From the NCBI RefSeq assembly GCF_014203235.1, contig NZ_JACHIN010000005.1, forward strand, positions 186,001 to 250,000: a DNA stretch of 64,000 bases. Reading direction: 5' to 3'. The notes beneath the pieces are model-generated. The model was not told the origin of the DNA. It did no database searches and saw only the letters and a program-made list of their open reading frames with translations. Position 1 is the first letter of the stretch, and each line of letters opens with the position of its first letter. Source of the stretch: Nonomuraea endophytica. GTDB lineage: Bacteria > Actinomycetota > Actinomycetes > Streptosporangiales > Streptosporangiaceae. The position numbers and the translations under genes are program-made. Positions 8,358 through 16,790 of the stretch are shown in pieces.

Positions 8358-9178
8358 CAGACCTCCAGGTTCTTGAATGCGGCCACCTGCTCGGTGATGG
8401 CGCGCTCGGTCGGCAGGCGTTCCACCGACGAGGCGCCGAAGAAGCCCGCCACGCCCTTGGTATTGCGCAGGACGTGGGCGGCGTCGGCGGGTTCGGCGAT
8501 GGGCCCGCCGTGGCACAGCACGATCACGTCCGGCCGCGCGGCCACCGCGGCGTCGCGCATCGCTTGCACGCGGGCCACCGCCTCATCCAGGGTGAGGGCG
8601 GTCCCGGCGCCGATGGAGCCCTTGGTGGTCAGGCCCACGTGCGGGACGAGCACGTCGGCGCCCGCCAGCGCCATGGCCCGCGCCTGGTCCTCGTCGAAGA
8701 CGTAGGGGGCGGTCACCAGGTCGCGTTCGTGGGCCAGCCGGACCATCTCGACCTCCAGGTCGAAGCCCATGCCGGTCTCTTCGAGGTTCTGCCGGAAGAC
8801 CCCGTCGTACAGGCCGACGGTCGGGAAGTTCTGCACACCGGCGAACCCCATGGCCTTCAGCTGGTCGAGGAAGAGCGGCATGATCCGGAACGGGTCGGTG
8901 CCGCACACGCCCGCCAGCACCGGCGTGTCGCGCACCACGGGCAGGACCTCGGCGGCCATGTCCACGACGATCTGGTTGGCGTCCCCGTACGGCAGCAGCC
9001 CGGCCAGCGAGCCGCGCCCGGCCATCCGGTAGCGGCCGGAGTTGTAGATGATGATCAGGTCGACGCCGCCCGCCTCGGCGCACTTGGCCGACAGGCCCGT
9101 CCCGGCGCCCGCGCCGATGATCGGTTTTCCTTCCCCGGCGGTACGGCGCAGCCGTTCCAGAACCGTCTGCCTGTTCAC
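8357..9178 (-). CDS. phosphoenolpyruvate-hydrolase-family TIM-barrel protein
   Basis: A 273-aa TIM-barrel protein of the family named for PEP hydrolase, which is homologous to the C-terminal half of plant Tm-1. Conserved blocks are GKPIIGAGAGTGLSAK, GGVDLIIIYNSGRYRM, LPYGDANQIVVDMA, VLAGVCGTDPFR, GFAGVQNFPTVGL and the late IVLCHGGPI. Enzymatic activity in bacteria is not established; the fold resembles isocitrate-lyase and PEP-mutase enzymes. It starts with GTG at 9178, whose bases overlap the TGA of the Tm-1-like gene, and its own stop overlaps the cupin start. It is the second gene of a three-gene operon. Confidence 0.88.
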   Translation of the reverse strand: MNRQTVLERLRRTAGEGKPIIGAGAGTGLSAKCAEAGGVDLIIIYNSGRYRMAGRGSLAGLLPYGDANQIVVDMAAEVLPVVRDTPVLAGVCGTDPFRIMPLFLDQLKAMGFAGVQNFPTVGLYDGVFRQNLEETGMGFDLEVEMVRLAHERDLVTAPYVFDEDQARAMALAGADVLVPHVGLTTKGSIGAGTALTLDEAVARVQAMRDAAVAARPDVIVLCHGGPIAEPADAAHVLRNTKGVAGFFGASSVERLPTERAITEQVAAFKNLEV

Positions 9179-10446
9179 TGGTCCCCCTTGATCAGCAGGT
9201 GGATCCGGTCGGCCATGGCGCGGCCGAACTCCGGGTCGTTGATGTGCGCGGCCAGGCGCACGGTCTCCGGGTAGGCGGCCAGTCCGGCGAAGGCCGCCGC
9301 GTCCGCCGCCGGGTCGTGGAAGGGCATCCCGGGCGCGTCGAGGGCGGAGACGCCGCCTTCCGGGATGAACAGCACCGTCGGCCCGGTGGCCCGCGCGAGC
9401 TTGGCGGCGATCTCGCGGCCCAGCTCGGCCATCTCGGCCTCAGTGGTGCGCATGAGCGTGACGGTCGGGTTGTGGACGTACAGCGTGCGCCCGGCGAACC
9501 GCTCGGGCACGGTGTCGCGCGGGCCGAAGTTGACCATGTCGAGCGCGCCGGGGGCGACGACCTGCGGGACGCCGTGCCGTCCGGCGGCGGTGAGCCGGTC
9601 GGGTCCGGCCGACAGGACGCCGCCGACCAGTTCGTCGGCCAGCTCGGTGGTGGTGAGGTCGAGGACCCCGGCCAGCATGCCGCTCTCGGCCAGGCCTTCC
9701 AGGGCGCGCCCGCCGGAGCCGGTGGCGTGGAAGACGAGCACCTCGTAGCCGAGCTCGTCGAGCCGGGCCCTGGCCGCGTCGACGGCCGGGGTGGTCACGC
9801 CGAACATGGAGGCCCCGATCAGCGGCCGGTCCCCGTCCTGCGCCGGTCCGCGCGCCGCGTACGCCCCGGCCATGCCCGCCACAGCGGCGGCGGCGTTGCC
9901 CAGGATCGCGCGGGACACGCGGTTGATGCCCGCGATGTCCACGACGGAGTACATGAGCGTGACGTCCTTGGCCCCGATGTACGGCGCGACGTCGCCGGAG
10001 GCCATGGTCGAGACGATGAGCTTGGGCAGCCCGATCGGCAGGTCGCGCACGGCCCGCGCGGCGATCGAGGAGCCGCCGCTGCCGCCGACGGCTAGCACGC
10101 CGTCCACCCGTCCCGCCCGGTGCAGGTCGGCCAGGACCTTGGCCGCCCCCTCCCCCATCGCGGTGACGGCCGCGCCCCGGTCCCCCGCCGCCCGCAGCGC
10201 CTCCAGATCGGCCCCGGCCAGGGCCGCCACCTGACCGGCCGGGAAGTCGGCCGCGGGCCCCGAGGCAGCGGGCCCGGAGGCAGCGAGCCCGGAGGCAGCG
10301 GGCCCGGAGGCAGCGGGCACGGAGGCCGCGAGCCCGACGCCCGTGTCGACCACGATCACCTCGCGGCCCAGCTCGGCGAGGCGGTCGCGCAGCCAGGAGT
10401 ACTCCGGCCCTTTGGTGTCCAGCGTTCCGATCAGTACCACTGCCAT
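9175..10446 (-). CDS. Tm-1-like ATP-binding domain protein (UPF0261)
   Basis: A 423-aa protein homologous to the N-terminal half of plant Tm-1, the tomato mosaic virus resistance protein. It starts VVLIGTLDTKGPEYSWLRD, the family signature, and carries VGGSGGSSIAARA and LPKLIVSTMASGDVAPYIG, where the family binds nucleotide. In plants both domains are fused; here they are adjacent genes with a 4-nt overlap. Residues about 44-70 are a non-conserved AASGP-type linker coded by a 15-bp tandem repeat. ATG at 10446; the 35-bp gap to the divergent oxidase gene must hold both promoters or their leaders. Confidence 0.88.
   Translation of the reverse strand: MAVVLIGTLDTKGPEYSWLRDRLAELGREVIVVDTGVGLAASVPAASGPAASGLAASGPAASGPAADFPAGQVAALAGADLEALRAAGDRGAAVTAMGEGAAKVLADLHRAGRVDGVLAVGGSGGSSIAARAVRDLPIGLPKLIVSTMASGDVAPYIGAKDVTLMYSVVDIAGINRVSRAILGNAAAAVAGMAGAYAARGPAQDGDRPLIGASMFGVTTPAVDAARARLDELGYEVLVFHATGSGGRALEGLAESGMLAGVLDLTTTELADELVGGVLSAGPDRLTAAGRHGVPQVVAPGALDMVNFGPRDTVPERFAGRTLYVHNPTVTLMRTTEAEMAELGREIAAKLARATGPTVLFIPEGGVSALDAPGMPFHDPAADAAAFAGLAAYPETVRLAAHINDPEFGRAMADRIHLLIKGDQ
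10262..10336. repeat. five 15-bp tandem units inside the Tm-1-like gene
   Basis: Five head-to-tail copies of a 15-bp unit close to GAGGCAGCGGGCCCG. Copies 1 and 3 match exactly, and the others differ at one to three positions. Because 15 is a multiple of three, the array codes in frame for a five-residue AASGP-like unit on the minus strand. It is a likely length-variable linker. Confidence 0.9.
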
Positions 10447-10481
10447 GTGACCGACGTTATCCCCGCTGCGATCATCTGGGT

Positions 10482-11567
10482 ATGAAGGTTGTGGTGATCG
10501 GCAAGGGAATCGTCGGAGCGAGCGCCGCCTACCACCTGAGCCGCCGCGGGGTGGCGGTGACGGTGGTCGACGCCGGGCTGGCCGGGCAGGCGACGGAGGC
10601 GGGGGCGGGGATCGTCTGCCCGTGGGTGGACCACGAGGACGACGCCGCCTGGTACGAGCTGGCACGGGCCGCCGCCCGTCACTACCCGGAGCTGGCTGAG
10701 CCGGTCGGCGCCGGGTACGCGCGGGTGGGGGCGCTGCTGGTGGCCGAGGATCGGGCGGAGCTGGAGCCGATGCGCCGCCTGCTTGAGGCCAGATATCCGG
10801 ACGCGCCGGAGATGGGAGAGATCGCGGAGATTCCTGATCCCGCGGCGCTCTTCCCACCCCTGGCTCCCGGCCTGGCCGCCCTGCACGTGCCCGGCGCGGC
10901 GCGCGTGGACGGCCGGGCCGTCAGGGACGCGCTGCTCGCCGACGCCGTGGCCCGCGGCGTCGCCCTCCTCCACGGCCGCGCCGAACTCCTGCCCGACGGC
11001 ACCGTCCTGCTCCACCACGACGCGTCACCCGGCGACGGCGTGCCCCTGCCCGCCGACGCGGTGGTCGTGGCCGCCGGCGCCTGGACCGGCCAGGTGTGCG
11101 CGCCCCTCGGGACCGACCTGCCGGTCAGGCCGTGGCGGGGCCAGATCGTGCACGCCGTGCTCGACGGGGTGGACACCTCGGGCTGGCCGATCGTGCTGCC
11201 GCGGCGCGGGCCGTACCTGCTGGGCTTCCCGGGTTCGCGGGTGGTCATGGGGGCGACGAAGGAGGACGCCGGCTTCGACGCGCGGGTGACGGTGGCGGGG
11301 CTGGCCGACGTGCTGTCTTCCGGGGTACGGCTGGCGCCCGGCCTCGCCTCGGCGGGCGTCGCCGAGACCCGGTCGGGGCTGCGTCCGGTGATGGACGGCG
11401 AGCGCCCGCTCATCGCCCGCCTGAGCGGAGAGGTGGTCGCGGTCACCGGCCTCAGCGCCTACGGCCTGACCGCGGGGCCCTATGCCGGGATGCTGGCCAC
11501 ATCGCTGGTTCTGGGCGAAACGCCGGAGATTGACCTGGGGCCTTATGCGGTCGTTCCCGGCGTATGA
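10482..11567 (+). CDS. FAD-dependent oxidoreductase, DAO family
   Basis: A 361-aa D-amino-acid-oxidase-type flavoenzyme (DadA/glycine-oxidase-like). The FAD-binding GxGxxG is at residues about 7-12 (GKGIVGASAAYHL), followed by the acidic end of strand 2 (VTVVDAG). AVVVAAGAWTG is the ATG-type motif, and GLRPVMDGERPLI with a late VTGLSAYGLTAGPYAG is the C-terminal FAD site. It likely oxidises an amine or amino acid; the substrate is unknown. ATG at 10482, divergent from the Tm-1-like operon. It ends 39 nt before the DUF3152 gene on the same strand. Confidence 0.88.
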   Translation: MKVVVIGKGIVGASAAYHLSRRGVAVTVVDAGLAGQATEAGAGIVCPWVDHEDDAAWYELARAAARHYPELAEPVGAGYARVGALLVAEDRAELEPMRRLLEARYPDAPEMGEIAEIPDPAALFPPLAPGLAALHVPGAARVDGRAVRDALLADAVARGVALLHGRAELLPDGTVLLHHDASPGDGVPLPADAVVVAAGAWTGQVCAPLGTDLPVRPWRGQIVHAVLDGVDTSGWPIVLPRRGPYLLGFPGSRVVMGATKEDAGFDARVTVAGLADVLSSGVRLAPGLASAGVAETRSGLRPVMDGERPLIARLSGEVVAVTGLSAYGLTAGPYAGMLATSLVLGETPEIDLGPYAVVPGV

Positions 11568-11574
11568 TCGTCTT

Positions 11575-11600
11575 CTCCCCACTCGTGATCATGTGGGGAG
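11575..11600 (+). promoter_or_regulatory. 8-bp perfect hairpin covering the DUF3152 ribosome-binding site
   Basis: CTCCCCAC (11575-11582) and GTGGGGAG (11593-11600) are perfect inverted arms with a 10-nt loop that itself contains the palindrome TGATCA. The 3' arm includes the GGGGAG that serves as Shine-Dalgarno for the GTG at 11607. If transcribed it could hide the ribosome-binding site; as DNA it could equally be an operator. Confidence 0.45.
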
Positions 11601-11606
11601 AGTCGG

Positions 11607-12287
11607 GTGCGAGTGCCGGTCCTGCTGGTGGTGCTGCTCGCGTTGTCCGCCTGCGGCGAAGCCGCCGTTCCCGGGCCGCCGGTCAGCGCGCCCACCCGGG
11701 ACATCCCGAACGCCGAACTGCCGAACACCCGGACGGTCGCGGCGGACGGCCCAGAGCCCCGCAAGCGGGTCAAGGTGCCCTTCTCCGCCTCGGGCCGGTA
11801 CACCGTGGTGAAGGGCCGGGCACAACCGCGTCCCGGCCGCGCCCAGCCGGTGCGGTACATGGTCGAGGTGGAGCGCGGCCTCCCCTTCAACCCCGGGGAG
11901 TTCGCCGAAGCCGTCCACCGCACCCTCAACGACCGGCGGAGCTGGGGCCGCTTCCTGCGCGTCGACCACGGCCCGGTACGCCTGAGCGTGGCCCTGACCA
12001 GCCCCAGCCTGACCGACCACCTGTGCCTCCCGTTGAACACCGGCGGCGACCTGTCCTGCTGGGACGGCGACCGCTCGGTGATCAACGCCGTCCGCTGGGC
12101 CAGAGGCGTCCCCCAGTACCACGGCGACCTGGCCCGTTACCGTCACTACGTGATCAACCACGAGGTCGGCCACGGCCTGGGCCACAGCCACCGCTCCTGC
12201 CCGGGCAGGGGCCGCCCGGCCCCGGTGATGCTCCAGCAGTCCAAGTCCCTGGACGGCTGCCGCCCCAACCCCTGGCCGCACCCCTGA
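11607..12287 (+). CDS. DUF3152 zincin-like secreted lipoprotein
   Basis: A 226-aa exported protein. The N-terminus is a lipoprotein signal with lipobox LSAC (Cys16). The C-terminal half matches DUF3152, a minimal metallopeptidase-like domain. The zinc-binding pattern HEVGHGLGHSH (HExxHxxGHxH) is intact near residues 190-200, and several Cys (CLPLN, DLSCWDGD, RSCPG, LDGCRP) may form disulphides. An extracellular, membrane-anchored zinc protease activity is inferred from the motif; family biochemistry is poorly known. The GTG at 11607 follows GGGGAG, which lies inside a perfect hairpin. The 3' end is one base from the convergent NACHT gene. Confidence 0.85.
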   Translation: MRVPVLLVVLLALSACGEAAVPGPPVSAPTRDIPNAELPNTRTVAADGPEPRKRVKVPFSASGRYTVVKGRAQPRPGRAQPVRYMVEVERGLPFNPGEFAEAVHRTLNDRRSWGRFLRVDHGPVRLSVALTSPSLTDHLCLPLNTGGDLSCWDGDRSVINAVRWARGVPQYHGDLARYRHYVINHEVGHGLGHSHRSCPGRGRPAPVMLQQSKSLDGCRPNPWPHP

Positions 12288-12288
12288 G

Positions 12289-14703
12289 CTACCGGGGATC
12301 GGCCAGGTGGTCCTGAAGTTCGGCGTGGCGGAACTGGTAGATCGGCCCCACCGCGCGCAGCAGACCCAGGCGGTGGGCGTCGTCCAGGAAGGACATCAGC
12401 CCGCGCGGGATCCGGCCCGTCCCGGTGGCGATCACGAAGGCCATCCAGGCGTGGTGACGTCCTGCCACCAGTCCCGCCGTCAAGCCGAACGTGAGGGCGT
12501 AGCTCAGCCCCACCGCCAGGCCGAACCCCGGAGTGTCCGTGTAGGCGGCGGCAAGGCCCGCCGTCAGCCCGCCGGTCAGCGCCGCGGTGCCGCCGATCGT
12601 GGCGGCGCGCACCAGGTTGAGCGTACGGTCGGCCCGCCAGCTGGACAGCGGGGAGCCCGCCCGGCCGTCCCTGGTCGGCGCCTCGGCCCAGGCGGCCAGG
12701 CCGGAGGCGAAGCCGTACGCGAGACCGACCGTCAGGGCCGAGACGCCTCCGGCGAGGTAGGCGGCGGCCCCGAAGCCGACGGTGAAGCCCATCATCAGCA
12801 CCATCGCCACCCCGGCGACCAGGCCGAGCGCCAGCCCGCGCACCGGCAGGAACGCGGGTCTCGAACGGCGGCCGCGGCCGCGCAGGTCGGCGTAGCCGGG
12901 CTGCTGGGCGGGCCAGGAGCGGGCGGCCAGCGCCACCGCCCCGCCCGCGGCCACGCCGAACAACAGGCCGTACGTCACCCCGCCGCCAACGGCGTCGTTC
13001 AGGATCCACAGCGAGATGGTGGAGCACGCGGTGATCGCCAGGGCCACGGCGAAGCCCAGGGCGAGCCTGATCGCGGGAGTGACGCCGCGGGTGTCATGGG
13101 CCAGCCGCCACCAGGCCAGGTCGCGGGTGCGGGGACTGCCGTCCGGGCCACGGGGGTGGGTGAGGTGGCGGGCCAGGAGGGTGAGCGTGCGGCGTACCTC
13201 CTGCGGGTCGCGGCGCCGGCGCGGCCGGAACAGCTCGCCGGAGTGCGCGCCGGGCGGGCGGGCGTCGATGAGCGCGGGCACGAGCCGGTCGAACAGGTGG
13301 GCACGCAGCGCGCCCGCGTCCGGAAAGCGGTCGAGGAGCACGGCGGGCTCGGCGTTCGGGGCGATGAAGACGGCGCGCAGCAGCCACAGCCCCAGCGGCG
13401 TCGCGGTCACCTCGGCCAGCGGCCCCGGCGGCCCGGCCGCCAGCCCGGCCAGGACCCGTTCCCACAGCGGCCCCGCCTGCGCGGGCAGACAACGCCGCAG
13501 GTAACCGGCGGCGACGGACGGTTCCAGCGGGTCGGGTTCGATGACGGTCGCGGAGGTGATCACGTCGGCGGCGCCGTCCACCGCCTCGCGGTAGGCGGCG
13601 GTGCGGGCCGTGACGACGAGCTGGTCGCCGTCGCCGAGTGAGCGGTTGAGCGCGGCGATGACGGCGGTACGCGCGGCCTCGGGCAGTTCGTCCAGGCCGT
13701 CCAGGATCGGCAAGATGTGGCCGCGCGCGGCCAGCGCGGCGGCTGCCCGCGCGCCCTGTTCGGTGGCGCGCAACGCCGGATAGTCCCTGGCCAGCCGGGC
13801 CGTCAGCCAGTCCTGCAGCAGCGGGAACGTTCCCGTGTCCCAGTCGGCCGCCGGAAGCAGCACCGGCACGGGCTCGTCGCCGTGCTCGTGCCTGGTCGCC
13901 AGCAGTTCGCGCAGCAGTTGTACGGCCAGCGTCGTCTTGCCCGAGCCGGGACCACCGAGGATCACCAGGCGGCGGCGTCGCATGCCGCGCAGCCGCCGGG
14001 CCAGGGCCGGAACGTCGTCGCTCGACACGGTCAGCGGCGCGGCCAGCGGGGTGAGGTTGTCGGGGTGGTCGAGCAGGCGCCCGTCACCGGTCAGCCGCCA
14101 GCGCACCGGCATGGGGCCGGGGTCGTCGAGCGACCGCAGCCGCGCCTCGATACGCCACTGCTGTTCGACCAGATCGGCCAGCACCTCCTTGGCACCGGCA
14201 AGCGCCTCGGGAACGCGGCGGGCGCGGGTCCCCGGAAGAGCGGAGGTCTCCGGAAGGGCGGGGGTCTTCTCCGGAGAAGCAGGGGTCGCCGGAGGGGCTT
14301 GGGTCGCCGGAGGGGCCGGGGCAGTGGGAGGCGCGGGGGTCTCCGGAGAGGCCGGGGGCGCCACAGGGCTGCTGCTCCGCCCTATGAGCAGGTCGTCGTA
14401 GGCGCGGTCCCAGGCGGCGGGCTCGCCCAGTTCGGCGGGCAGCGACCGGCGGGACTCGGCGGCCTTGCGCAGGCAGGTGTCGACGAAGACCTCGACGTGC
14501 TCGCGTTCCGGGCAGACCGGGCGGGTCGTGCTGAGCATGCCGGCGATGGTGCCGCGCTTCAGCCGGAGCGGCGGCTGCCCGGCGCGGCGGCGCGGTGTGC
14601 GCACACTGGCCGCCTCCAGGTCGCGCACCGAGATCCCGGTGGCGTCCTTCAGCGCCCGCAGCCGTTCGGCGAACCGCAGCCGGAGATCACCGTCCTCGCG
14701 CAT
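12289..14703 (-). CDS. membrane-associated NACHT NTPase with HTH-like N-terminus
   Basis: An 804-aa STAND-type NTPase. Residues 1-60 resemble a Xre-like helix-turn-helix region often seen at the N-terminus of actinobacterial signalling proteins. Residues 110-160 form a Pro/Ala/Thr-rich linker with repeated PPATP-like units. The NACHT domain has Walker A GGPGSGKTT (250-258) and Walker B LPILDGLDEL (331-340), with a sensor-like VVTAR. From about residue 565 to 770 there are six to eight Gly/Ala-rich hydrophobic segments, then a conserved cytoplasmic tail ending QFRHAELQDHLA. NACHT proteins act as switchable scaffolds in signalling or phage defence, and the role here is unknown. ATG at 14703. 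Confidence 0.85.
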   Translation of the reverse strand: MREDGDLRLRFAERLRALKDATGISVRDLEAASVRTPRRRAGQPPLRLKRGTIAGMLSTTRPVCPEREHVEVFVDTCLRKAAESRRSLPAELGEPAAWDRAYDDLLIGRSSSPVAPPASPETPAPPTAPAPPATQAPPATPASPEKTPALPETSALPGTRARRVPEALAGAKEVLADLVEQQWRIEARLRSLDDPGPMPVRWRLTGDGRLLDHPDNLTPLAAPLTVSSDDVPALARRLRGMRRRRLVILGGPGSGKTTLAVQLLRELLATRHEHGDEPVPVLLPAADWDTGTFPLLQDWLTARLARDYPALRATEQGARAAAALAARGHILPILDGLDELPEAARTAVIAALNRSLGDGDQLVVTARTAAYREAVDGAADVITSATVIEPDPLEPSVAAGYLRRCLPAQAGPLWERVLAGLAAGPPGPLAEVTATPLGLWLLRAVFIAPNAEPAVLLDRFPDAGALRAHLFDRLVPALIDARPPGAHSGELFRPRRRRDPQEVRRTLTLLARHLTHPRGPDGSPRTRDLAWWRLAHDTRGVTPAIRLALGFAVALAITACSTISLWILNDAVGGGVTYGLLFGVAAGGAVALAARSWPAQQPGYADLRGRGRRSRPAFLPVRGLALGLVAGVAMVLMMGFTVGFGAAAYLAGGVSALTVGLAYGFASGLAAWAEAPTRDGRAGSPLSSWRADRTLNLVRAATIGGTAALTGGLTAGLAAAYTDTPGFGLAVGLSYALTFGLTAGLVAGRHHAWMAFVIATGTGRIPRGLMSFLDDAHRLGLLRAVGPIYQFRHAELQDHLADPR

Positions 14704-14874
14704 GCCGAGCTCCTCGCCCGCCGTCCGGCGCCGCCGGACACCTCCTCGCGTCCGAAGCCTATGCCAGGACCTGCGGCCGGACCGGCCTGCCGGGAAAAGC
14801 GTCCTGGCCGTTGCCGGACACCGCCCCGGACACCGAGCGTCAGGCCGTCAACCGATCAGAAAGGGGCACCTGTC

Positions 14875-15276
14875 GTGAGCCACCTCCTCTCCGCCCGCGT
14901 CGCCGTGGTCATCGTCCTGGCCTCGGCCCTCCTGTCCGTCCCCGCCCAGGCGGCGGCGCCGCCGTCCGGGCTGCGGTGCGGCGGCCTGTCGTGCCAGTAC
15001 ACGTTCACGCGGGCGCGTACCGCCTCGATCCACGCCAGGCTGAAGGCCACCGACCGGAGCACCCAGGCGGTGACCCAGCTGATCTGCGTCCGCATCCCGC
15101 ACAAGCTCTTCGCGGGCCTGTGCGCCTGGAGTGCCGCCTACCTCTACGACAAGGCGCACATCCACCTGGAGGAGGCCGTCGCGCGGGACGGCTGCCTGGT
15201 CGTGCGGGCCAAGCTGAGCCTCAGGAAGGCGATCACGTTCGGCAGCCTCCCGCCGCAGGACCCGAAATGCGGATGA
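14875..15276 (+). CDS. small secreted cysteine-containing protein
   Basis: I do not recognise the family. The 133-aa product has a clear Sec signal peptide (hydrophobic VAVVIVLASALLSV, cleavage probably after PAQA), leaving about 107 residues with six Cys: CGGLSC near the new N-terminus, then LIC, GLC, GC and a penultimate C. That pattern suggests an extracellular disulphide-bonded domain. The GTG at 14875 has AAGGGG about 9 nt upstream. It is divergent from the NACHT gene, and the 171-bp spacer contains an inverted repeat GTCCGGC/GCCGGAC (14723-14739). It stands 32 nt before the esterase gene and could be cotranscribed with it. Confidence 0.65.
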   Translation: MSHLLSARVAVVIVLASALLSVPAQAAAPPSGLRCGGLSCQYTFTRARTASIHARLKATDRSTQAVTQLICVRIPHKLFAGLCAWSAAYLYDKAHIHLEEAVARDGCLVVRAKLSLRKAITFGSLPPQDPKCG

Positions 15277-15308
15277 GGACGGCTGCCTGCCAAGCGTAAG
15301 TTTGGTAC

Positions 15309-16721
15309 ATGACGACGATCTCCACGGGAAAGCTCACCGGTCGGACCACCGACGACGTCACCTCCTACCTCGGCATCCCCTACGCCGAAGCCCCCTTCGG
15401 ACCGAACCGGTTCGCCGCGCCCGTCCCGGCCGGTCCGTGGGAGGGCACGTTCGAGGCCGTGCGGTTCGGCCCGGTGCCGCCGCAGCCGTCGATGGTGCCG
15501 GGGATGGCGCCGTGGAGCTCCGCCGACGGCCTGGACTGCCTGTCGGTCAACGTCTGGACGCCCGATCCCGGCGGCTCCGGCCTGCCGGTGATGGTGTGGA
15601 TCTACGGCGGCGCCTACATCATCGGCGCCGCCGCCCTGCCCGAGTACGACGGGACCCGGCTGGCCCGAGAGGGCGTCGTGGTGGTGACGTTCAACCACCG
15701 GATCGGCATGGAAGGGTACGGCCACGTCGCGGGGGCGCCGGCCAACCGGGCGCTGCTGGACCAGGTGCAGGCGTTGCGCTGGGTGCGGGAGAACATCGCG
15801 GCGTTCGGCGGCGATCCGGGCAACGTGACCGTGTTCGGGGAGTCGGCCGGGGCCGGGGCGGCGGCCTGCCTCATGGCGATGCCGTCGGCGGCGGGGCTGT
15901 TCCGGCGGGTGATCGCGCAGAGCGTGCCGGCGACGTTCTACACCCCGGAGCTGGCGGCCCGCATGACGGCGGGGATCATGGCCAGGGCGGGCGGCTCGCC
16001 GTACGAGCGGAGCCCGGAGGAACTGCTCGCGGCCGTGCAGGCCTTCTCCAGCCTTGACCTGCGCGGGAACACCGCCGAGTGGGGTGCGTGCGGCATCGCC
16101 GAGATGCCGTTCGCGCCCGTCGTGGACGGCGAGGTGCTGCCGGAGACGCCGTGGGAGGCGCTGGCCGACGGCGCGGCCAGTGACGTGGACCTGCTGGTGG
16201 GCTTCACCCGCGACGAGTATTCGCTGTTCCTGGCGATGGGCGAGGGCGGGGACACCGCGCTGGCGCTGAAGACGCTCGCGCCGCCGCAGGCCGGCGTCGT
16301 CTACCGGACCTCCTACCCGGAGGCGGAGCTGCAGCTGCGGCTCATGTCCGACTGGCTGTTCAGGATGCCGAGCACGCTGCTGGCCGACGCGCACACCGGC
16401 CCGACCTACGCCTACGAGCTGACCTGGGCGCCCACCGCCCTCGGCGCCTGTCACGGGCTGGACGTGCCGCTCACGTTCGGCACGCTCGACTCGGAGCTGG
16501 CCCGGCTGATGACCGACGGCTCACCCGAGGCGGAGGGGCTGTCGGCGCAGTTCCGCTCGGCCTGGACGCGGTTCGCCGCCACGGGCAGCCCGGGCTGGCC
16601 GGAGTACGAGCCGGTCAACGCCATGACCCATCTCTTCGACGTCACCCCGTCGGACGTCGGCGACCCGGGGTCCGCGACCCGGGCCCTGTGGTCGGAGGCC
16701 GGCTTCCACGCCATGACCTGA
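15309..16721 (+). CDS. type B carboxylesterase/lipase family protein
   Basis: A 470-aa alpha/beta hydrolase of the carboxylesterase type B family (para-nitrobenzyl-esterase-like). Seen: the N-terminal GIPYAEAPFG block, the oxyanion-hole segment VMVWIYGGAYIIG, the nucleophile elbow FGESAGAGAA, an acidic triad member in VGFTRDEYSLFL, and the His in ALGACHGLDVPLTFG. It hydrolyses carboxylic esters; the natural substrate is unknown. No signal peptide, so intracellular. The length is slightly below the usual 490-510 aa. It starts with ATG at 15309. Confidence 0.92.
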   Translation: MTTISTGKLTGRTTDDVTSYLGIPYAEAPFGPNRFAAPVPAGPWEGTFEAVRFGPVPPQPSMVPGMAPWSSADGLDCLSVNVWTPDPGGSGLPVMVWIYGGAYIIGAAALPEYDGTRLAREGVVVVTFNHRIGMEGYGHVAGAPANRALLDQVQALRWVRENIAAFGGDPGNVTVFGESAGAGAAACLMAMPSAAGLFRRVIAQSVPATFYTPELAARMTAGIMARAGGSPYERSPEELLAAVQAFSSLDLRGNTAEWGACGIAEMPFAPVVDGEVLPETPWEALADGAASDVDLLVGFTRDEYSLFLAMGEGGDTALALKTLAPPQAGVVYRTSYPEAELQLRLMSDWLFRMPSTLLADAHTGPTYAYELTWAPTALGACHGLDVPLTFGTLDSELARLMTDGSPEAEGLSAQFRSAWTRFAATGSPGWPEYEPVNAMTHLFDVTPSDVGDPGSATRALWSEAGFHAMT

Positions 16722-16741
16722 CCCTCACGCTCGCCACAACC

Positions 16742-16756
16742 TATCGCGATATATCT
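16742..16756. promoter_or_regulatory. AT-rich palindrome upstream of the MBL-fold gene
   Basis: TATCGCGATA (16742-16751) is a perfect 10-bp palindrome that runs into the overlapping palindrome GATATATC (16749-16756). It lies 35-49 bp before the start of the downstream gene in the only AT-rich patch nearby. It looks like an operator, possibly of PadR or TetR type, but no regulator gene is adjacent. Confidence 0.35.
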
Positions 16757-16790
16757 TCGAGAAGAGAGTTGACTATGCAAGGAGTGTGAC

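Noticed and set aside
10262..10336. 15-bp tandem repeats considered as an intergenic or CRISPR-like element
   Set aside because: They are in frame inside the Tm-1-like gene and have no spacers.
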